Positions 21,595 through 34,900 of a stretch of DNA of 64,000 nt are shown here, in pieces (the first letter of the stretch is position 1; the number at the start of each line of letters is the position of its first letter). The DNA comes from Panagrolaimus kolymaensis. Taxonomy: Eukaryota > Nematoda > Chromadorea > Rhabditida > Panagrolaimidae. The notes beneath the pieces were generated by a model, which made no database searches, had not been told where the DNA came from, and saw only the letters and a list, made by a program, of their open reading frames with translations. A program made the translations under genes and the position numbers. The DNA lies in contig JAJQJQ010000043.1 of the NCBI GenBank assembly GCA_028622995.1, positions 434,001 through 498,000 of the forward strand. The letters run 5' to 3'.

Positions 21595-24500
21595 ATGTTT
21601 GGTAGCTCTAGTATGTTAAATGCATGATTCCATTATGATTTTTCGTTAAAAATTAACTAAAACCAACCTCTTTTACTATTTACATTTTTCCTTTATTAAT
21701 TGTTACGTTTTTCAGGCATGTTTGGAGCTAACAAATCTTTCTCATCTAATACATCAACGGGTTTTGGATTTGGAGCAACGTCGGCGTTTGGAACCAACAA
21801 TGAAGGTACGTTTTCTTTTTGTTTATTATTTTCTCCATGGTTTACTCCTTTATTTTGTGATTAATTTTTGCACTTTTTAGGACCCGATGGATCAACAATA
21901 CCTTTTGAACCCGTGAGAGGTAATGATACTATGATCAGAAATGGCGATACGAAAGAAATTCAAACCAAGAATATGTGTATGTCAGCTATGGAACAATATA
22001 AGAATAAAAGTTTGGAAGTATGTTTTTCTGCCTCTTTTCATTCTCTTTTATTATGACTTTTCTTTTTTTAGGAAATTCGTGTTTCTGATTACGCTGCTAA
22101 CAGAAAAGGATCAGCTAACAAGAGCTCAAATATGTTTGGTTCATTCAATTCAACGCCTGCTGCTGCATCATCAACTGGAAGTACACTTTTTGGATCTGCA
22201 CCGAAACCTGCAACTGGATCATTGTTTGGAACCACAACTTCTTTTGGCCAAACTCAACAGCAGCCTCAGCAACAATCCACTGGTGGACTATTTGGTTCTT
22301 TTGGTAGCGCTCAACAACCTGCACAACAATCAACAACTGGTACTTCGCTATTTGGTAGCACTCCTAAACCCACTTTTGGAAGTGGTTCAACAACTAGTGG
22401 TTTATTCGGTGGTAATCAACAAACATCTCAACCAGCAGCAAGTGGATCTCTCTTTGGCAATAATGCGTCTAATCAAGGTGGAAGCTTATTTGGAAATTCT
22501 GCCAAACCTGCTACGGGATCTTTGTTCAGTAATACATCTTCAACTTTTGGAACACCTCAAAATCAACAGCAACAACCTTCAGCAGGTGGCTCTTTGTTTG
22601 GATCTTTTGGTAATAATCAGCAGCAAACAAATCAACCAGCTGCAAGTGGATCTCTCTTTGGCAACAATGCGTCGAATCAAAGTGGAAGCTTATTTGGAAA
22701 CACAGCTAAACCTGCTTTCGGCAGTGGTACAACAACTGGTGGCTTATTTGGTGGTAATCAACAATCATCTCAACCTGCAGCTGGTGGTTCTCTCTTTGGT
22801 AACAATTCAACTCAAAATACTGGAGGATTGTTTGGAAATACAGCAAAACCAGCTAGTGGTTCATTTTTTGGTACGAATACTTTTGGTGCTTCAAATCAAC
22901 AGCAACCTCAACAATCGATGATGAATGCACCTGCCCAATCTCAAGTTCAACCTATTTATCTTGGAGGACGAGCTGACGAAACTGCTGTACAAAGATTGAT
23001 TATTGAAAGTCAACTTTCATCTTTACCTTATGGTGATAACACAATATTCAAGCAAAAAAATGGTCTGCCAATTTCATCGTCATCCACTTTGTCAAAAGGT
23101 GAAGATTCAAAGTAAGGTGCTTACTCATTTTTCCTCCTCTAAAATATTTATTCTTTTCAGTGTTCAATCACAACTTCGTAAACTTGCCAATCAAGCTCTT
23201 TCACCTTCTGGTACCAACTCAAGTGTAAATGCATCAGGAACAAATTTGAATATTTCGGCAATGGCATCACCTAACACCAGCTTCTCGTATAAACCACTTG
23301 TTGCTTTACCATCGCTCGGTTTTGCACCAATGGAAGGTGGTCGTTCATCATTGAATCTTTCTCTTCGTTCGTCTCCTCAAAGGTGTGTTTTATTTCCTCG
23401 TTCTTCTTTATTATTTTTTTGTTTTTAGGCTATCAACATCTCGAAATAATTCAATACTTAATGATTCAAAGAAGTCGAATGGGTTTACACCAAAATCTTT
23501 TGATGCGTCTATTTTGAAATCCAAAAGTTCTCCTCGAAATCATGTCCATCAACAGCCATCTCAATCAAATGTTATTCCAACTTCTGCTCCATTCGATGAT
23601 GCGTCTCCACAAGAAGCTCGTCGACGAAGTGTTTGTTTTGCTGATCTTCCAAATCTTATGGAAAATCAATCACCTAATGCAGATCATATTTCTAATGGAA
23701 CATCTGTAAATGGCGCAGCAACTCAACTTTCTTCACTAAAATCAATTCTTATCACTCCTGAAACTCGTCGTACAAAAGAATCACTTGCTCAACAACCTTT
23801 TATTACTCCATTATCAAGTCAAACATCGTCAAGTGCTCCTGTTGTTATTGAAACCACATCTGTTGAAACTACCGTGATTACCGCAGCTAACTTGGATACA
23901 TCTCAAAATCTCAACAATTCAAGCATCTTGGAACTTGAAGGATATTATGTTGAACCTTCAATCGATGGACTAGAAAAAACTCTCAAAAATGGAAAATATT
24001 TTGTTCATGGTGGTCTTTCGGTTGGTCGTACAGGATATGGTTCAGTTTTTTGGCCTGGTGATTTTGAACTTTCTTCATTGGATTTTGAGAACTTTGTTAG
24101 TTTTCGATTGAAAGAAGTTGTTGTTTATCCTGATGATGCTACTAAGCCACCTCTCGGTGTTGATCTCAATCGTCCTGCTGAAGTTTCTCTTGAATGTGTA
24201 TGGCTATTTGACATAGAAACAAAAGAATACATAAAGGTTTGATTATGCATTTTTAACTTTATCTTTTTATCTTAAGCTTTTTTAGGATCCAACTCAACTT
24301 GGTAAACTTCAATTTCGTGCTCGTCTTGAACGGTCTTGTCAACGTATGGATGCTCGTTTCATTGATTATCAAGTTAGCACTGGCACATGGACTTTTGGTG
24401 TTGGTCATTTTTCAAAATATGGTCTTGCTGATGAAGAAGATGAACCCATGATATCGCCTCAAGAAATGGAGCTCCTCAAGAAACAAGAAGAACGTCGATT

Positions 24501-26023
24501 AAAGGTTCAACGACTTGCTGTTGAAAAGAAGAAAGTTCCTTTTCGTGAAATTTATGATGATAAAATGAATTACTCCTTTCCTGCATCAGGATTAGGTGGT
24601 GTAATCCATGATACGTTTATCAATTATGATGGCAAAAATGTTAAAAGTTTGTTTTACTTTTAAACTTCTGTTCTTTAATGCTTGTTTTTTAGTACCAATG
24701 GATGATGATATGGATTTTCATCATGACTTGAAGCGTTACAAATTGGATCATGATATTACCAAAGAACTTTTGGATTCAACAGATCTTATTCCACCTGTCG
24801 ATGAAGCAATGATGGAAATTCCTGCTTTTACTCGACAAGAATTGGTATCTCGTGAACGTGATGATAAACTTGTTATAGTACCAAAAGAAGGATTACTTCG
24901 TTTACCCTTTCAACATGTTCGTGGACGTGCTGAAACTCTTATGTTGAAAGTGCCTCGAGCTCAATGGCATCCATCTGAAGATTTTGTTATTTTGAAACAA
25001 GTTGAACCAAATTGCTTCCAAACCAAAAGAATTATTGCTATTCCATCGCTTAATGTAAGTTCAAATGTTTCTTCACTAATGGCTTTGTTAACACCATTAC
25101 TGATTATTGTTGCTGGGCTTATTATTAATTTTCATATCATTGCTTGTTTTCAGAATTATTTTGAAAGATATCTCGAAGCTGATGGACGTCTTGATGAACT
25201 TCCTAAACTCCTTGAAAGTGACCTTCTTCGTTGTAATCCTCCATCGTTCTTTATTGAACTGCTTGATTCATACATTCTTTCTGTCAAACGAGGTTAGTGT
25301 TTTCATTGTTTTCTCATTTATCATTATCTTTGTTTTCAGATACTAATGCAAAGGATAATGAAGCTGATGAAGAAATCATCTCCTTGTGTCGTGCCATTCT
25401 CATTTCTCCTTCAACTCCGAACTATGAAATGGAACAACGCAAACGTCTTGGCTCATGGATTCAACAAAAGCTCGAACCATATCTTTCAAATATCCTAAAG
25501 AATGTCTCCGACGATGATGCTAATCTTGCTTCGCGTATTATCTTCGAATGTTTGGTTCATGGAAATGTTAAAGAAGCTATCCAACAAGCTGTTCGATTCA
25601 AGCATCTCAATCTTTCTCTGTTCTTATCGTTGTATGAAACTCAAAATTCTCCTGAATGTAAAGAAGCCTTCGCATCTCAACATTCTGCAGCTGAAAGGTT
25701 CTTTCACAGCTCTCATCGGGATAAGTACATGATGTCTATTTATCAATTGCTTGCTGGTCCAAAAACCAAGAATGGAGAAATTCGTGGTTCAAAATTTATT
25801 TCGTGCTTAAATGGTCTTTCATGGTTACAAGTGAGTTAATTTTTTTCGTTACTGCATTAACTTTTCAACAAAACTTCCTTTTTAGATTATTGGAATCTTT
25901 ATCTGGTATGGTTCATCACCTGCTGATTCGCTCAATGATTGTGTAAGAATATACAAATCCCTTGTAACTAAAGAACATATTCCTGCTAAACCTCGTAACC
26001 TTGCCTGGTGTTCTCAACATTAA
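21595..26023 (+). CDS. Nup98-Nup96 nucleoporin precursor (Nup96 part short)
   Basis: Eleven exons join in phase (21595-21610, 21716-21805, 21881-22017, 22072-23111, 23161-23382, 23429-24236, 24286-24646, 24693-25054, 25154-25292, 25340-25830, 25886-26023), 1267 residues. Order: FG start; a GLEBS-type Rae1-binding segment (GSTIPFEPVRGNDTMI...LEEIRVSDYAANRKG); about 300 residues of GLFG/FG repeats rich in Q, N and S; a linker; the autoproteolytic domain (LELEGYYVEPS...); and the cleavage motif HFSKYGL, cut expected between F813 and S814. Cleavage releases Nup98 (about 813 residues, mobile FG nucleoporin) and Nup96 (Y-complex scaffold). The Nup96 part is only about 454 residues, roughly half the vertebrate length, ending after WLQIIGIFIWYG and a short tail. 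Both exon phase and the downstream sequence support the stop at 26021-26023. C. elegans homologue: npp-10. Confidence 0.95.
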
Positions 26024-26966
26024 TTTAACAAAATGTTTACATGTCTTTTTATTTATTTTATTGTCTTTGTTTTGAAAATATTTTAACTTGTTTTGTTATG
26101 TGTGATTATGTCTGTCATTTTTTACTTTGTATTGAATGTAAAAGTTTTAAAAAAAAGGAAATTTTTAATGTTTTGTGATTTTTATCTTGATTAAAATTAG
26201 AAAGAGAAGTGGAAGTTAGTGATGGAGAGAAAGCAAGCAACTAAACATCCCCAAGATTGAGAGCATCTTATGAATGGATTTGGTGGCAGTGATTTTGTTA
26301 TTATTACTTTGGGTGATTCTTATGATGTTTATTAGCAGCGAATGAAACGTTTTTGAATTATATGTATGTAAAATTTTGATGCTCGCTGCACTTTCACCAC
26401 ATACATAAACTTCGAAATTTGCATCGCAAAATAAACATTTTTTTCGAAGAAGGTTATTAATCGAATAACTTGAGACTTTTTGTGAATATGAAATTTGGAG
26501 AACAAAACGCTCTAATCATTTTGTGAGAAGATAATGATGAACCATAGAAGTTTTAAAAAAACCGCAAATGCTTACCATCGATTTTGAAGATGAAGTTTGA
26601 GATTTCTTTCTAATGCTCATTTGTAAAAAGAAATTTTGTGAAAGATTTAATCTTTTTAATTTTGGCCAATTTTGAGATTGTTTTTCTTTAATAAGCCATA
26701 GATTTATGCCAAATAGCCACATATCTAAAAACAAAAATATGAAAGCAACAAAAAAGAAAAGAAAGAGAAACTCTGAACCTTCTTGCATTTACCACTTCCA
26801 TGCATGCTTGCCGAGATGGACGAACAAATGCACTTTGCGATGCATTTTTTGTTTGTTTGTTGTCGTTGTTGCTTTGGTCAATCAAAATATGTATTTTTAT
26901 TGCTTTTTCTATTAACTAATATTTATTATTCTTTATTTTTTTAAAGCTTTTTAATATTATTATTTG
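26024..26966. other. Intergenic, nothing recognised
   Basis: Between Nup98-Nup96 and the KXD1-like gene, both on the plus strand. I looked for the missing Nup96 C-terminal exons in all plus-strand frames and saw none. Short ORFs here look like chance. Confidence 0.55.
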
Positions 26967-27604
26967 ATGGCAAATTTACAACGAAATTTCTCTAAAACGA
27001 GTTCCACTGATGGAGGTTCACCAGTGAAAGAAGAAAATTTTGTTGATGCTATTTTATCTCAAGTTGATGATGATAATATTAATGAAGTAATAAATATTCA
27101 AAAGAAATCGTATGCTTAACATTTTTTCCATGAATTTCAAGTTTCATTTATTTTGAATTTTCAGATTAGAACGATTTGAAAAAACTAATGAAATGTTAGT
27201 AAATTGTGTGGCATTGAGCGAGAAGAGATTGGAAAAGGCTAAAGCTGAATTCACGGGAAATAAAGATTTATTGATAAATGCTAAAAATGATTTGGAATTG
27301 ATTTTTCGCAAAATTCGAATAATGAAACAACATTTAGCACAAAAGTATCCAGAAATTTATGATAAAATTGGTGAGTTTTCGAGAAAGTCTTCTTCTTCTT
27401 GCATATATAAAATTTTACAAAACTTCCAAAACTATTGTTAGAAATTGTTTACCCTAAACAAAAAAAAGCCTCTAACTTTATTCAAAACCCAAAAACAATA
27501 CATAAAAAATGAAAGCAAAAACAAAACAATGAATAAATAAATAAATACAGTACATAATTTTTTCAGCTGATGAACATAAACTCCCATGTGAAGAAGACGA
27601 TTAA
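26967..27604 (+). CDS. kxd-1: KXD1-like (KxDL) BORC subunit
   Basis: Three exons (26967-27109, 27165-27370, 27567-27604) encode 128 residues. The family core is LERFEKTNEMLVNC, then the signature K-N-D-L in NAKNDLELIFRKIRIMKQ and HLAQKYPEIYDKI. This closely resembles human KXD1 over about 80 residues, a subunit of BORC, which recruits Arl8 to lysosomes for kinesin-driven movement. The N-terminus and the very short acidic C-terminus (ADEHKLPCEEDD) differ from vertebrates, which have a long disordered tail. It is predicted to be all coiled coil. The ATG is the first in frame; exon 3 has only 12 codons plus the stop. Confidence 0.9.
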
Positions 27605-27717
27605 TCAATCCACATTTTTTCCTTCACCACATTGCATTTGACATAATTGATCTCATATTGTAACAAAAATTTCATTTACATGTTGTAAAAAATAAAGCAT
27701 TTTATAATCAACCATAA

Positions 27718-28719
27718 TTAACCATCGCTGTTGCTGCTGCTTGACGAAGATGAATGCCGCTTTCGTTTCTTCTTATTTTTCTTTGACTTTGATTTCTTCT
27801 TCTTAGATTTCTTTAAAAGTTCCTCTGCTTCAGAATCGCTTGAAGTTGAATGCTTCCGCTTTCGTTTTTTCCTTTTCTTCTTTTTATCATCTTCACTTTC
27901 ACTGGAACTTTCTTCGCTTGATGACGATGAGGAAGAAGATGATGATGACGATTCTTTTCGCTTCTTTTTGAGTTTCTTTTTTGATGCTAAAAAATGAGTA
28001 ATATTAGTATATATATATAGCTTTAAAATGAAGTTAATTAGCTTTTAAAAGTAATATTAATCAAAGACAAAGACATGGCAGAGGTGCTAATGTAAAAATA
28101 AGGCTAAGTGTTACTGTAGCTTAACTCCATCAACGATAGTGATAAACCATTAGTTTAAAAAGGTGGCTAGCATCATCAACTAAATACGTGTTAGCAACAA
28201 TAAAACCAGTAACAACTTCCAAAATGGTTAATCATGTTTCAAAAGGCTGCTAATGTTCCAATCAAAGGTACATACCCTTTTTCAATTTCTTCAATCGTTT
28301 CTTCAGCGACCTTTCTTGTTTGCCCAATTCTTTCAATTTTTGCTTCTTTTCGTCCTTTTCTCGATTTTTCACATGAGCAGTTAATGGTGTTTCATCATCG
28401 TCTTCTGAACTCGTTGAAGAAATATCCACATGAATTTTTTGATCAGGTCGAATTTTGATAGTATTTCTGCATTGATATGGCAGATGACCAGGAAAGCCAC
28501 ATTTCTTACAAGCTCCTGTAGCTGTTGGACGAACAACGGGAACACCACGAGAATCTGAAAAAGCATGATATTAAAAGAGAAGATTGAAGTGAGAAAAAAC
28601 ATACCAACATTGCAATCCGTTGCTGCTCCACTTGGAACTGCTGCAGATAATTGTTCGCCTGAATCGGCATATTTCCCATCAAATCTTCTAGCATTACCCA
28701 AAGGTTCGTAATTTGACAT
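27718..28719 (-). CDS. SREK1IP1-like zinc-knuckle splicing-associated protein
   Basis: Three exons (28719-28605, 28554-28276, 27986-27718), 220 residues. A CCHC knuckle, CKKCGFPGHLPYQC (C-x2-C-x4-H-x4-C), is followed by RNTIKIRPDQKIHVDISSTSSEDDDE, the characteristic block of SREK1IP1/p18SRP, a partner of the SR protein SREK1. The rest is Lys/Ser/Glu-rich (KKRKRK and SSSSSS runs), typical of nuclear-speckle proteins. An N-terminal extension of about 40 residues is not in the vertebrate protein. The start is the ATG two bases after a T-rich AG acceptor (AAATTTTAG), a good trans-splice site. SNF8 ends 262 bases upstream on the same strand, so this is the likely downstream gene of an operon. Confidence 0.88.
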
Positions 28720-28981
28720 CACTAAAATTTAAGGTTCATGTAATTCTTCGTTTAAATGTCATCGATTTACAGGAAAACAAAGTATTAAAAGTGATACAAA
28801 GAAACACACAAACTCGAATCGTTATAAGAGATCTTTAAAAAACTTTATTACAACATTGACTAGCAAAACACAAAATACATATAAACTAATAAACTAACAA
28901 TCAAAAAGAAATAATACATATATGCAAAACAATAAAAAAAAAGTTGGTTGAGATCCAAAAAAAGAAACAAGAATAATAATA

Positions 28982-29988
28982 CTATTGAGTTGCTGAAGAA
29001 CCACTTCCCGATTGACTTTCAGCTCCCGAAATGGTTGAATATAAAGCTAAAAATAATGATGGAAAATAATAATATACGGTATCAGTTGCTTGTTCATCAA
29101 TCCATGCTCGTCCATCTTTCATTAATCTGTCGATAACTAAATCAATTCGAACATCATCCCAGCATAATCGATCCATTAGAAGTTCACGAGTGACATAGCA
29201 ATTATTTTCTTCTGCAAGTTGAAGCACACGCGCATCATCCATTGATAGTTCACCAGGTACACATTGAATCAAAAATCTTCCGCCTCCCATAGCAATCAAT
29301 TCAAATCCATGACCAAGTGATTTGAGTTTCTTTACAGCTCGAATAATGTCATCACTAAAAATCAATCAATGAAAGCAAAGTTTACAAATCCATGAAAGAA
29401 AAAAGCTTACTTTGATATTGCTTCACGTTGATTTCGTGGTTGAGATTTGAATAGCCGATTTCGTAAATCATCAATAGTCATTATGCCACCATTTACATTT
29501 GCTGTTGATAAGCACACTTCAATAATTTTCACTGAGAGTTGATAATAAAATTCACCAAAACCAAGCTTTTCTGCCCAGAAACCTTTGGATGCTGAAAACA
29601 AAAAGTGATTAGAATAAAGTTTGCCAGCCAAAGAGGCTTATGTTGGTGCTAATGGAGATCTTATTGAAACCAAAAAGCAAACTTACAAGCTAATGGATCA
29701 ACGCCAACTGTGGCACACATTTCTTGGAAATGTCGTCGAAATTGGCTGTTTTTTCGGATTTCATCTTTATGTTTCACCGCAAATTCTTCCAATTTCGTTT
29801 TGAATGATTCTAATTGAGATGAAAATTGTGCTATTTGTTCGGATGCTAGTTCTTCACCTTTAGCTTGAAATTTTGCCTGAAATTGAAAGGAAGAATGAGA
29901 AAAAGTTATAAAAAAAGAAGCTAAAACCAACCTGCATTTCTTGCTTTTGTCGAATTGCTCCAACACCAACACGTCGTCGAGATGCCAT
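28982..29988 (-). CDS. snf-8: SNF8/VPS22 (EAP30), ESCRT-II subunit
   Basis: Four exons (29988-29932, 29876-29687, 29591-29411, 29354-28982), 266 residues, close to the human length of 258. Starts MASRRRVGVGAIRQK, the conserved SNF8 N-terminus, followed by a coiled-coil segment (residues 20-75), FRRHFQEMCATVGVDPLAS, GFWAEKLGFGEFYYQL, and two winged-helix domains (ISNDDIIRAVKKLKSLGHGF..., LSWDDVR-like WDDVRIDLVIDRLMKDG). SNF8 joins VPS25 and VPS36 in ESCRT-II to sort ubiquitinated cargo into multivesicular bodies. A TTGTTGCAG acceptor lies 8 bases before the ATG. A membrane-protein gene lies about 320 bases upstream and the SREK1IP1-like gene 262 bases downstream, all on the minus strand. Confidence 0.93.
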
Positions 29989-30307
29989 AATTATTTCTGC
30001 AACAATAAAAACCAATCTAAAAGTTTCAGAAGCTTCTATCAACAAACAAAAAATCGAATAAAGCTTCGAAGACAAAAAGTGCGCTGCTTTTTTTCCAAGA
30101 TGTTGTTTATTGTTTCGTTTTGGGACTAGAAATGCTTTAACTAAACTGCTCACATCAAAGTTGCTATCTTTCAACCTTCAAAACCAACATCAAACAAAAA
30201 AGCAAACAAAGAAATAAAATGACATTTATTTTTATCTCATACATACAATAAATTAAACCACATAAAGTTCAAATGATATAAAATAGAAAAGTTTAATTAT
30301 TTGTTGA

Positions 30308-31946
30308 TTATTGCGGCGGCGGTGGAGGAGGATTTGATGGATCATGAATGGCTAAAGTTGCATAACCTTTTAATTTCTGTCCTTTGGCAATTGCATCATA
30401 TTGTTTTTCAGGAGCAGGTGGAGGAGGAGGAAGAGCTTGTTGAAGATTTGCAATAGGTTCATATTCTCCAGGAGCAGCATTTACAACAGGCTTGTGTGGC
30501 TTCTCTGATGATTTCAAATATGTATCATTCTTTTGTTTTGATGGTTGATGACGTTCAGCAGAGATTTTCATCTTTGGTGGAGGACGTTCAGCAGAGCGTG
30601 TCTTCTTTGGTTGATCAAGTTCAGCAGAGTGTTTCTTCTTTGGTTGACTTATTTTTGCAGCTGATTCAGTTTTTGGCATTGCATCTGTAGGCGCTTCAGA
30701 TTGAACTTGAGTTGATTGCAACTAAAATGAAAATGAATTAATATTTGATTCTTTCCAAATAACATAACTAACTGTTTGACTTCTTTGGAGACGAACACCT
30801 TCATTTACGACGACAGACTAAAATTTGAAATAGTTATAAATCAACAAAAAAACCCAATAAAAACATACTATGGGAGCTTCTTGATTAGGATCTTCAATGG
30901 AAGCAACAGCTGGTTTAGCGATGGGATACTTCTTTTTCTTTGATTTTTTACAATAACAGTATACGATAAGTGCGACCAAAGCAATGAGAAGTACCAGCCC
31001 TCCAAGAACGCCACCAATAATATATCCAGTATTCGATGATGCAACCAATGCAGAATCAGATGAAGAACTAGGAGTTAAAGATGATTTTGAAGTTGTTGTT
31101 TGAACCAATGTTGTTGTTGTTGAAGGAGGTGATAGAGGTCGAATAGCACGAAAGATTGACGATGGCTAAAACGAAAGTACCTTAACGTTGTAATCATATC
31201 ATACAAAGCAAAAAACAAACATGTAAACTTACAAAAGAAATTGTGAAAGCAGTTTGAAGATTTTCCCATGAAATTAAGACTGTATGATTAGCAGATGATT
31301 GACCAGATGAAAGTAAAGCTTGTTGAGTTAGAACTTCAGGACTAGTTTTCGAATCAGATGTTGCAGAGACCTTTCCTTCATAATCAATGGCAAACTTTGG
31401 TATCGTTGTCTTTGTTTTATCCAATTTTCCGATATATTCATCTCCACCATTTACTAAAAATGGATATAAGAAAAGCAATAATGAAGGTTACACTTACATT
31501 TAAAGTTCAAATAAACGCTACTACCCGTGTTCACCCATGAAAAATCAAATTTCTTTGAAACATCAGCTACATCGAGAGATATTTGATTCGGTGAAGTGAT
31601 AGCATACATATCAACAGCTTTCAAGACAAATTCCAAAGGTTGAGTTTTGTCCATGAACAAGATAACTTCGATAGCTCCATTGCTTTTTCCTTCTGCTAAG
31701 TTCAATACCCTGAAAAATAAAGTTATTTTTGAATGTATGGAGCCAAAAAGTTAAAACTGACCATTGATCACCTTCCTTCTTGATAATATTATTCAGCGTT
31801 GAGTTGAGAATATCTTCCTTCTTCGTCGGTGTATAAATTTCAAATCCATCAGGAAATCTTGAAGCACTTTGACCATAACATACACTAGAGAAACATAGCA
31901 GCGCAAACAAAAGTTGAGAATATTTTGAGTTCATCACCATTTTCAT
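30308..31946 (-). CDS. Type I membrane protein with proline-rich cytoplasmic tail, family not recognised
   Basis: Six exons (31946-31762, 31709-31498, 31453-31233, 31165-30869, 30817-30773, 30721-30308), 457 residues. A signal peptide is clear (SQLLFALLCFSSVCYGQ). The extracellular region of about 220 residues has N-glycosylation sites and almost no cysteine. A Ser/Thr-rich stalk (TTTSKSSLTPSSSSDS) leads to one membrane helix (GYIIGGVLGGLVLLIALVAL), then a stop-transfer YCYCKKSKKKK. The cytoplasmic tail has four SAE(L/R) repeats with lysine/proline spacers and two proline runs (LPPPPPAPEK, SNPPPPPPQ), candidate SH3 or EVH1 ligands. Architecture suggests a surface receptor or adhesion protein; no family is claimed. 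The start was chosen as the first ATG before the signal peptide; the internal ATGs at residues 3 and 5 are also possible. It may head an operon with SNF8 and the SREK1IP1-like gene. Confidence 0.8.
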
Positions 31947-34900
31947 CGTCGCCGTTGTTGTTGCTTTCAGGATTGAGAAAACTTTGACAAAATGAAGCTT
32001 TCATTGATTGCATAAATTGAAAATTGAGCATGACAGGTTTCTTTGAATTTGCATAAAAAATATGAATAAATGAAAATTGATTGAATAAAATATTCAAATT
32101 TCAGAGTTTTGATAATCAACAAAAAAAAGTTGAGAGAAGAAAATCCAAGTAAAAATTTTTTAGGCAACGATGTTTGGAGGAACACGCATGTGTCTTTTCG
32201 TGATAAGAATTTTTTTATTTTGTTACCATTTTACGGTGCATTTTGTGCGTCGATGGAGGCTCACTTATTTTTACAGAATGAATGAAAAAATTGTAATGTC
32301 ATGCATAATTTTTAATGGAAATAAATACATATTTTATTATATCGAGTTTTAAACTGTTTTTCATAGGAGATTTGGAATAAGAGTGAGGAATACAGCAACA
32401 TGTGTACATGCTTTTGTGGTATCATTTTTCTATGTTTTACTTAAATTTTTTGTTTGTATTATCAAACTTTTTACTTTTTTTAAATAACAAATAACGGTGC
32501 TTATTGTTTTGACAGCCAAAATAAGTGAGCAACAATATATATATTTTTTTGAACTGATTTTTCCTTCCCTTTTTTTCTTTTTCTCTGTTCACCCGTGTTC
32601 TTCGCCGCTGGTTCGTTCGTCGTTGTCATCGATGAGATCACTTTTTTTTCAATTCTCATTTTGCTGCGTTGCATTGTTTTTACGTTTTTAACAAAAAAAA
32701 ATAAATTTAAGAGAGGCTTGCTTTTAAAAGAGAGGTTCTTTCTTTATTTTCCTTGCTTACATACTTGCTTGCTTTTGTTTTGTTGTGACACGAAAATGAT
32801 TTTTTTGACATGATTATTAGTAAGTTTTGAAGTTTGAGAAGAGTGAGTATGTGTATCATTTGTTTTAAAACAAATGACAAAAGTTTTTTGTTTGAGTTTT
32901 TGCTTCATAAAAAATTATTTGAATTTCACTTTACTCGGGTTCTATGCCGCTAAAGAAAGGCAATTTTTCTACGTTGAACAAAATGCTTTTGATTTTAGGC
33001 TAACGTAAACTTTAAAAAAGGAAGCTTTTCTTAGATTTTTAACTTTTTTAAACAACGCACAAATATTTTTTTTTCTTCTAACCTTGAAAAATTTAGGATG
33101 AACAAATAAAATATTTTTATTATAAGCAAATTTTATTGGGTTTAATAATTATTCTAGCTTTTTTCGTTCTATCATCAAACGAAGCTTTATTTTCTCACGA
33201 AAATTCAAATTAATTTGCTAATATGTTTTTTTAACTTTCATGTACTTGACGACCATTTTTTTTTGTCCTTCCACTTTATTTTTTTATTTTTTTTTGCGGT
33301 TAATCCTTTCTTTTTCTCTTTTCTCTCGCGTCCATCATTTTTAATTCTATTAAAATAAAATAAAATTCAATTGATCTTTCTTTTGATTAACGAAAGAAAG
33401 AAAGTAAAGTGATTTGTGTGGTTGTTGTGTTACGTTAGTTAGTTAGTTCATTGGTTGCACTAAATTATTTCCGTCTTTTCTTGCTCTCTTTTTTTTTTAT
33501 TGTTGACAAATTAGAAAAAGTTAAAAGAAAAGAAAGTTTGTGCAGCAGCGGCAGCAAAAAAGAATTAACTAATAAAAATAGGCCGAAAAACTTTTTTAAC
33601 GGCTGTTTTCTTCCGTCTTTTTTATTTTTAAATTTAGTGGTCAGCTGGAAAATTTATTTGTTAAACTAACTTTTGGTGTTCGCTTTTTTTTCTTTCAAAA
33701 TAAATTGAGTGATACATTATCGCCTTCTTTTAAAAAATGGTGGCGGCGGCAATCTCCTTGCTTGGAAAAATTTGTGAGATTTAAAAATATATTTTTAACT
33801 AAAATTTGAAAATAAAAAGTAACGCTTTTTTTGATCCACGCAATTTTAAACATTCAAAAAAATTGGTAGAAAATTTGAATATACAAAGCTTCGATGGAAC
33901 TTATTTTTTCTTCTTCTAAAAAGCTTATCTAAAATTAATTTCTCAAATTCAATAATATTTTTTTAATCAATGAAAAGTAACAACAACTTCCGTTACAAGT
34001 GTCTCTCTTTCTCCTGCAAACCCTAAACATTCATTCCATAAATATACGTATATGCACATACTTTGATATTTCTTTTTACGCCCCATCAAAAATTAGTCAT
34101 TTCTTTCTTTCCTATTTTTCTCTTTTCTTTTTTTCTCTCTCATTTACGTGTCTCTCTTTGATTTTTACCATTTTCAATCAATAAAAAAAAAAAAAAAAAA
34201 AAAGAAAATAAAATAAAATAAAAACGTTAAAAGAGAGATTAGATTAAAGGTAGTTTGGTTGTGGTTCCCCGAAAGTTTATTTTTTATTTTATTCCGAAAA
34301 AAATTGATTGGTTTTAAAATGTGTGTCTCTTGTCTTCCATCTCTCTCTCATTTATTTGTACGTAAAATCCTTTGATTTTATTTTGTTTTTCTCTCTCTAT
34401 TGGGTTTATGCGTTAAAGCTTTTTTTTTTCTCGTTTTTTCCAAACAAAAATCGCAGCAAAAAGGTTTTCGTTTTTCTTTTCCATTTAAAAATCATTAATT
34501 TAATTTGGTTTAAAGTTAATTTATGCTAATGTGTTCCTTTAGTTTTTACGAAATTTTTTAATTTTTTGCCAAAATACTTTAGTCGCGTGTTTCGGTAATA
34601 AATAAAATTTCAAGCTTGTCAAATTCGATAAAATGAGTCAAGAGATTTATGGTTTCGAATTTATTGATCCAATTTAAGTAAATTCTTTCAATTTCTCCGC
34701 TTTTTTTTTAAATTGTGAGAATAGCCCCCAAAATTATCTAACATTAAATTTACCAGAAATCTTTGAACTCTCAAATTCGATTGAAACTTAATCTTTTTTT
34801 CTTTCTTCTTTTTTTTGTGAGAACCAATAAGAAAAATAATGTTCAATCAATTTCTGGAATCCTAATCGATTTATGTTCTTCTTCCCTCTTTCTTTCTTCA

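Noticed and set aside
21941..22921. 326-codon Leu/Gln-rich plus-strand ORF
   Set aside because: Alternative frame of the Nup98 FG-repeat exon; repeat-driven open frame.
27987..28275. Intronic snoRNA in the SREK1IP1-like gene
   Set aside because: The intron is less AT-rich than others and has a GATGATG (C-box-like) word, but I could not find a matching D box and terminal stem.
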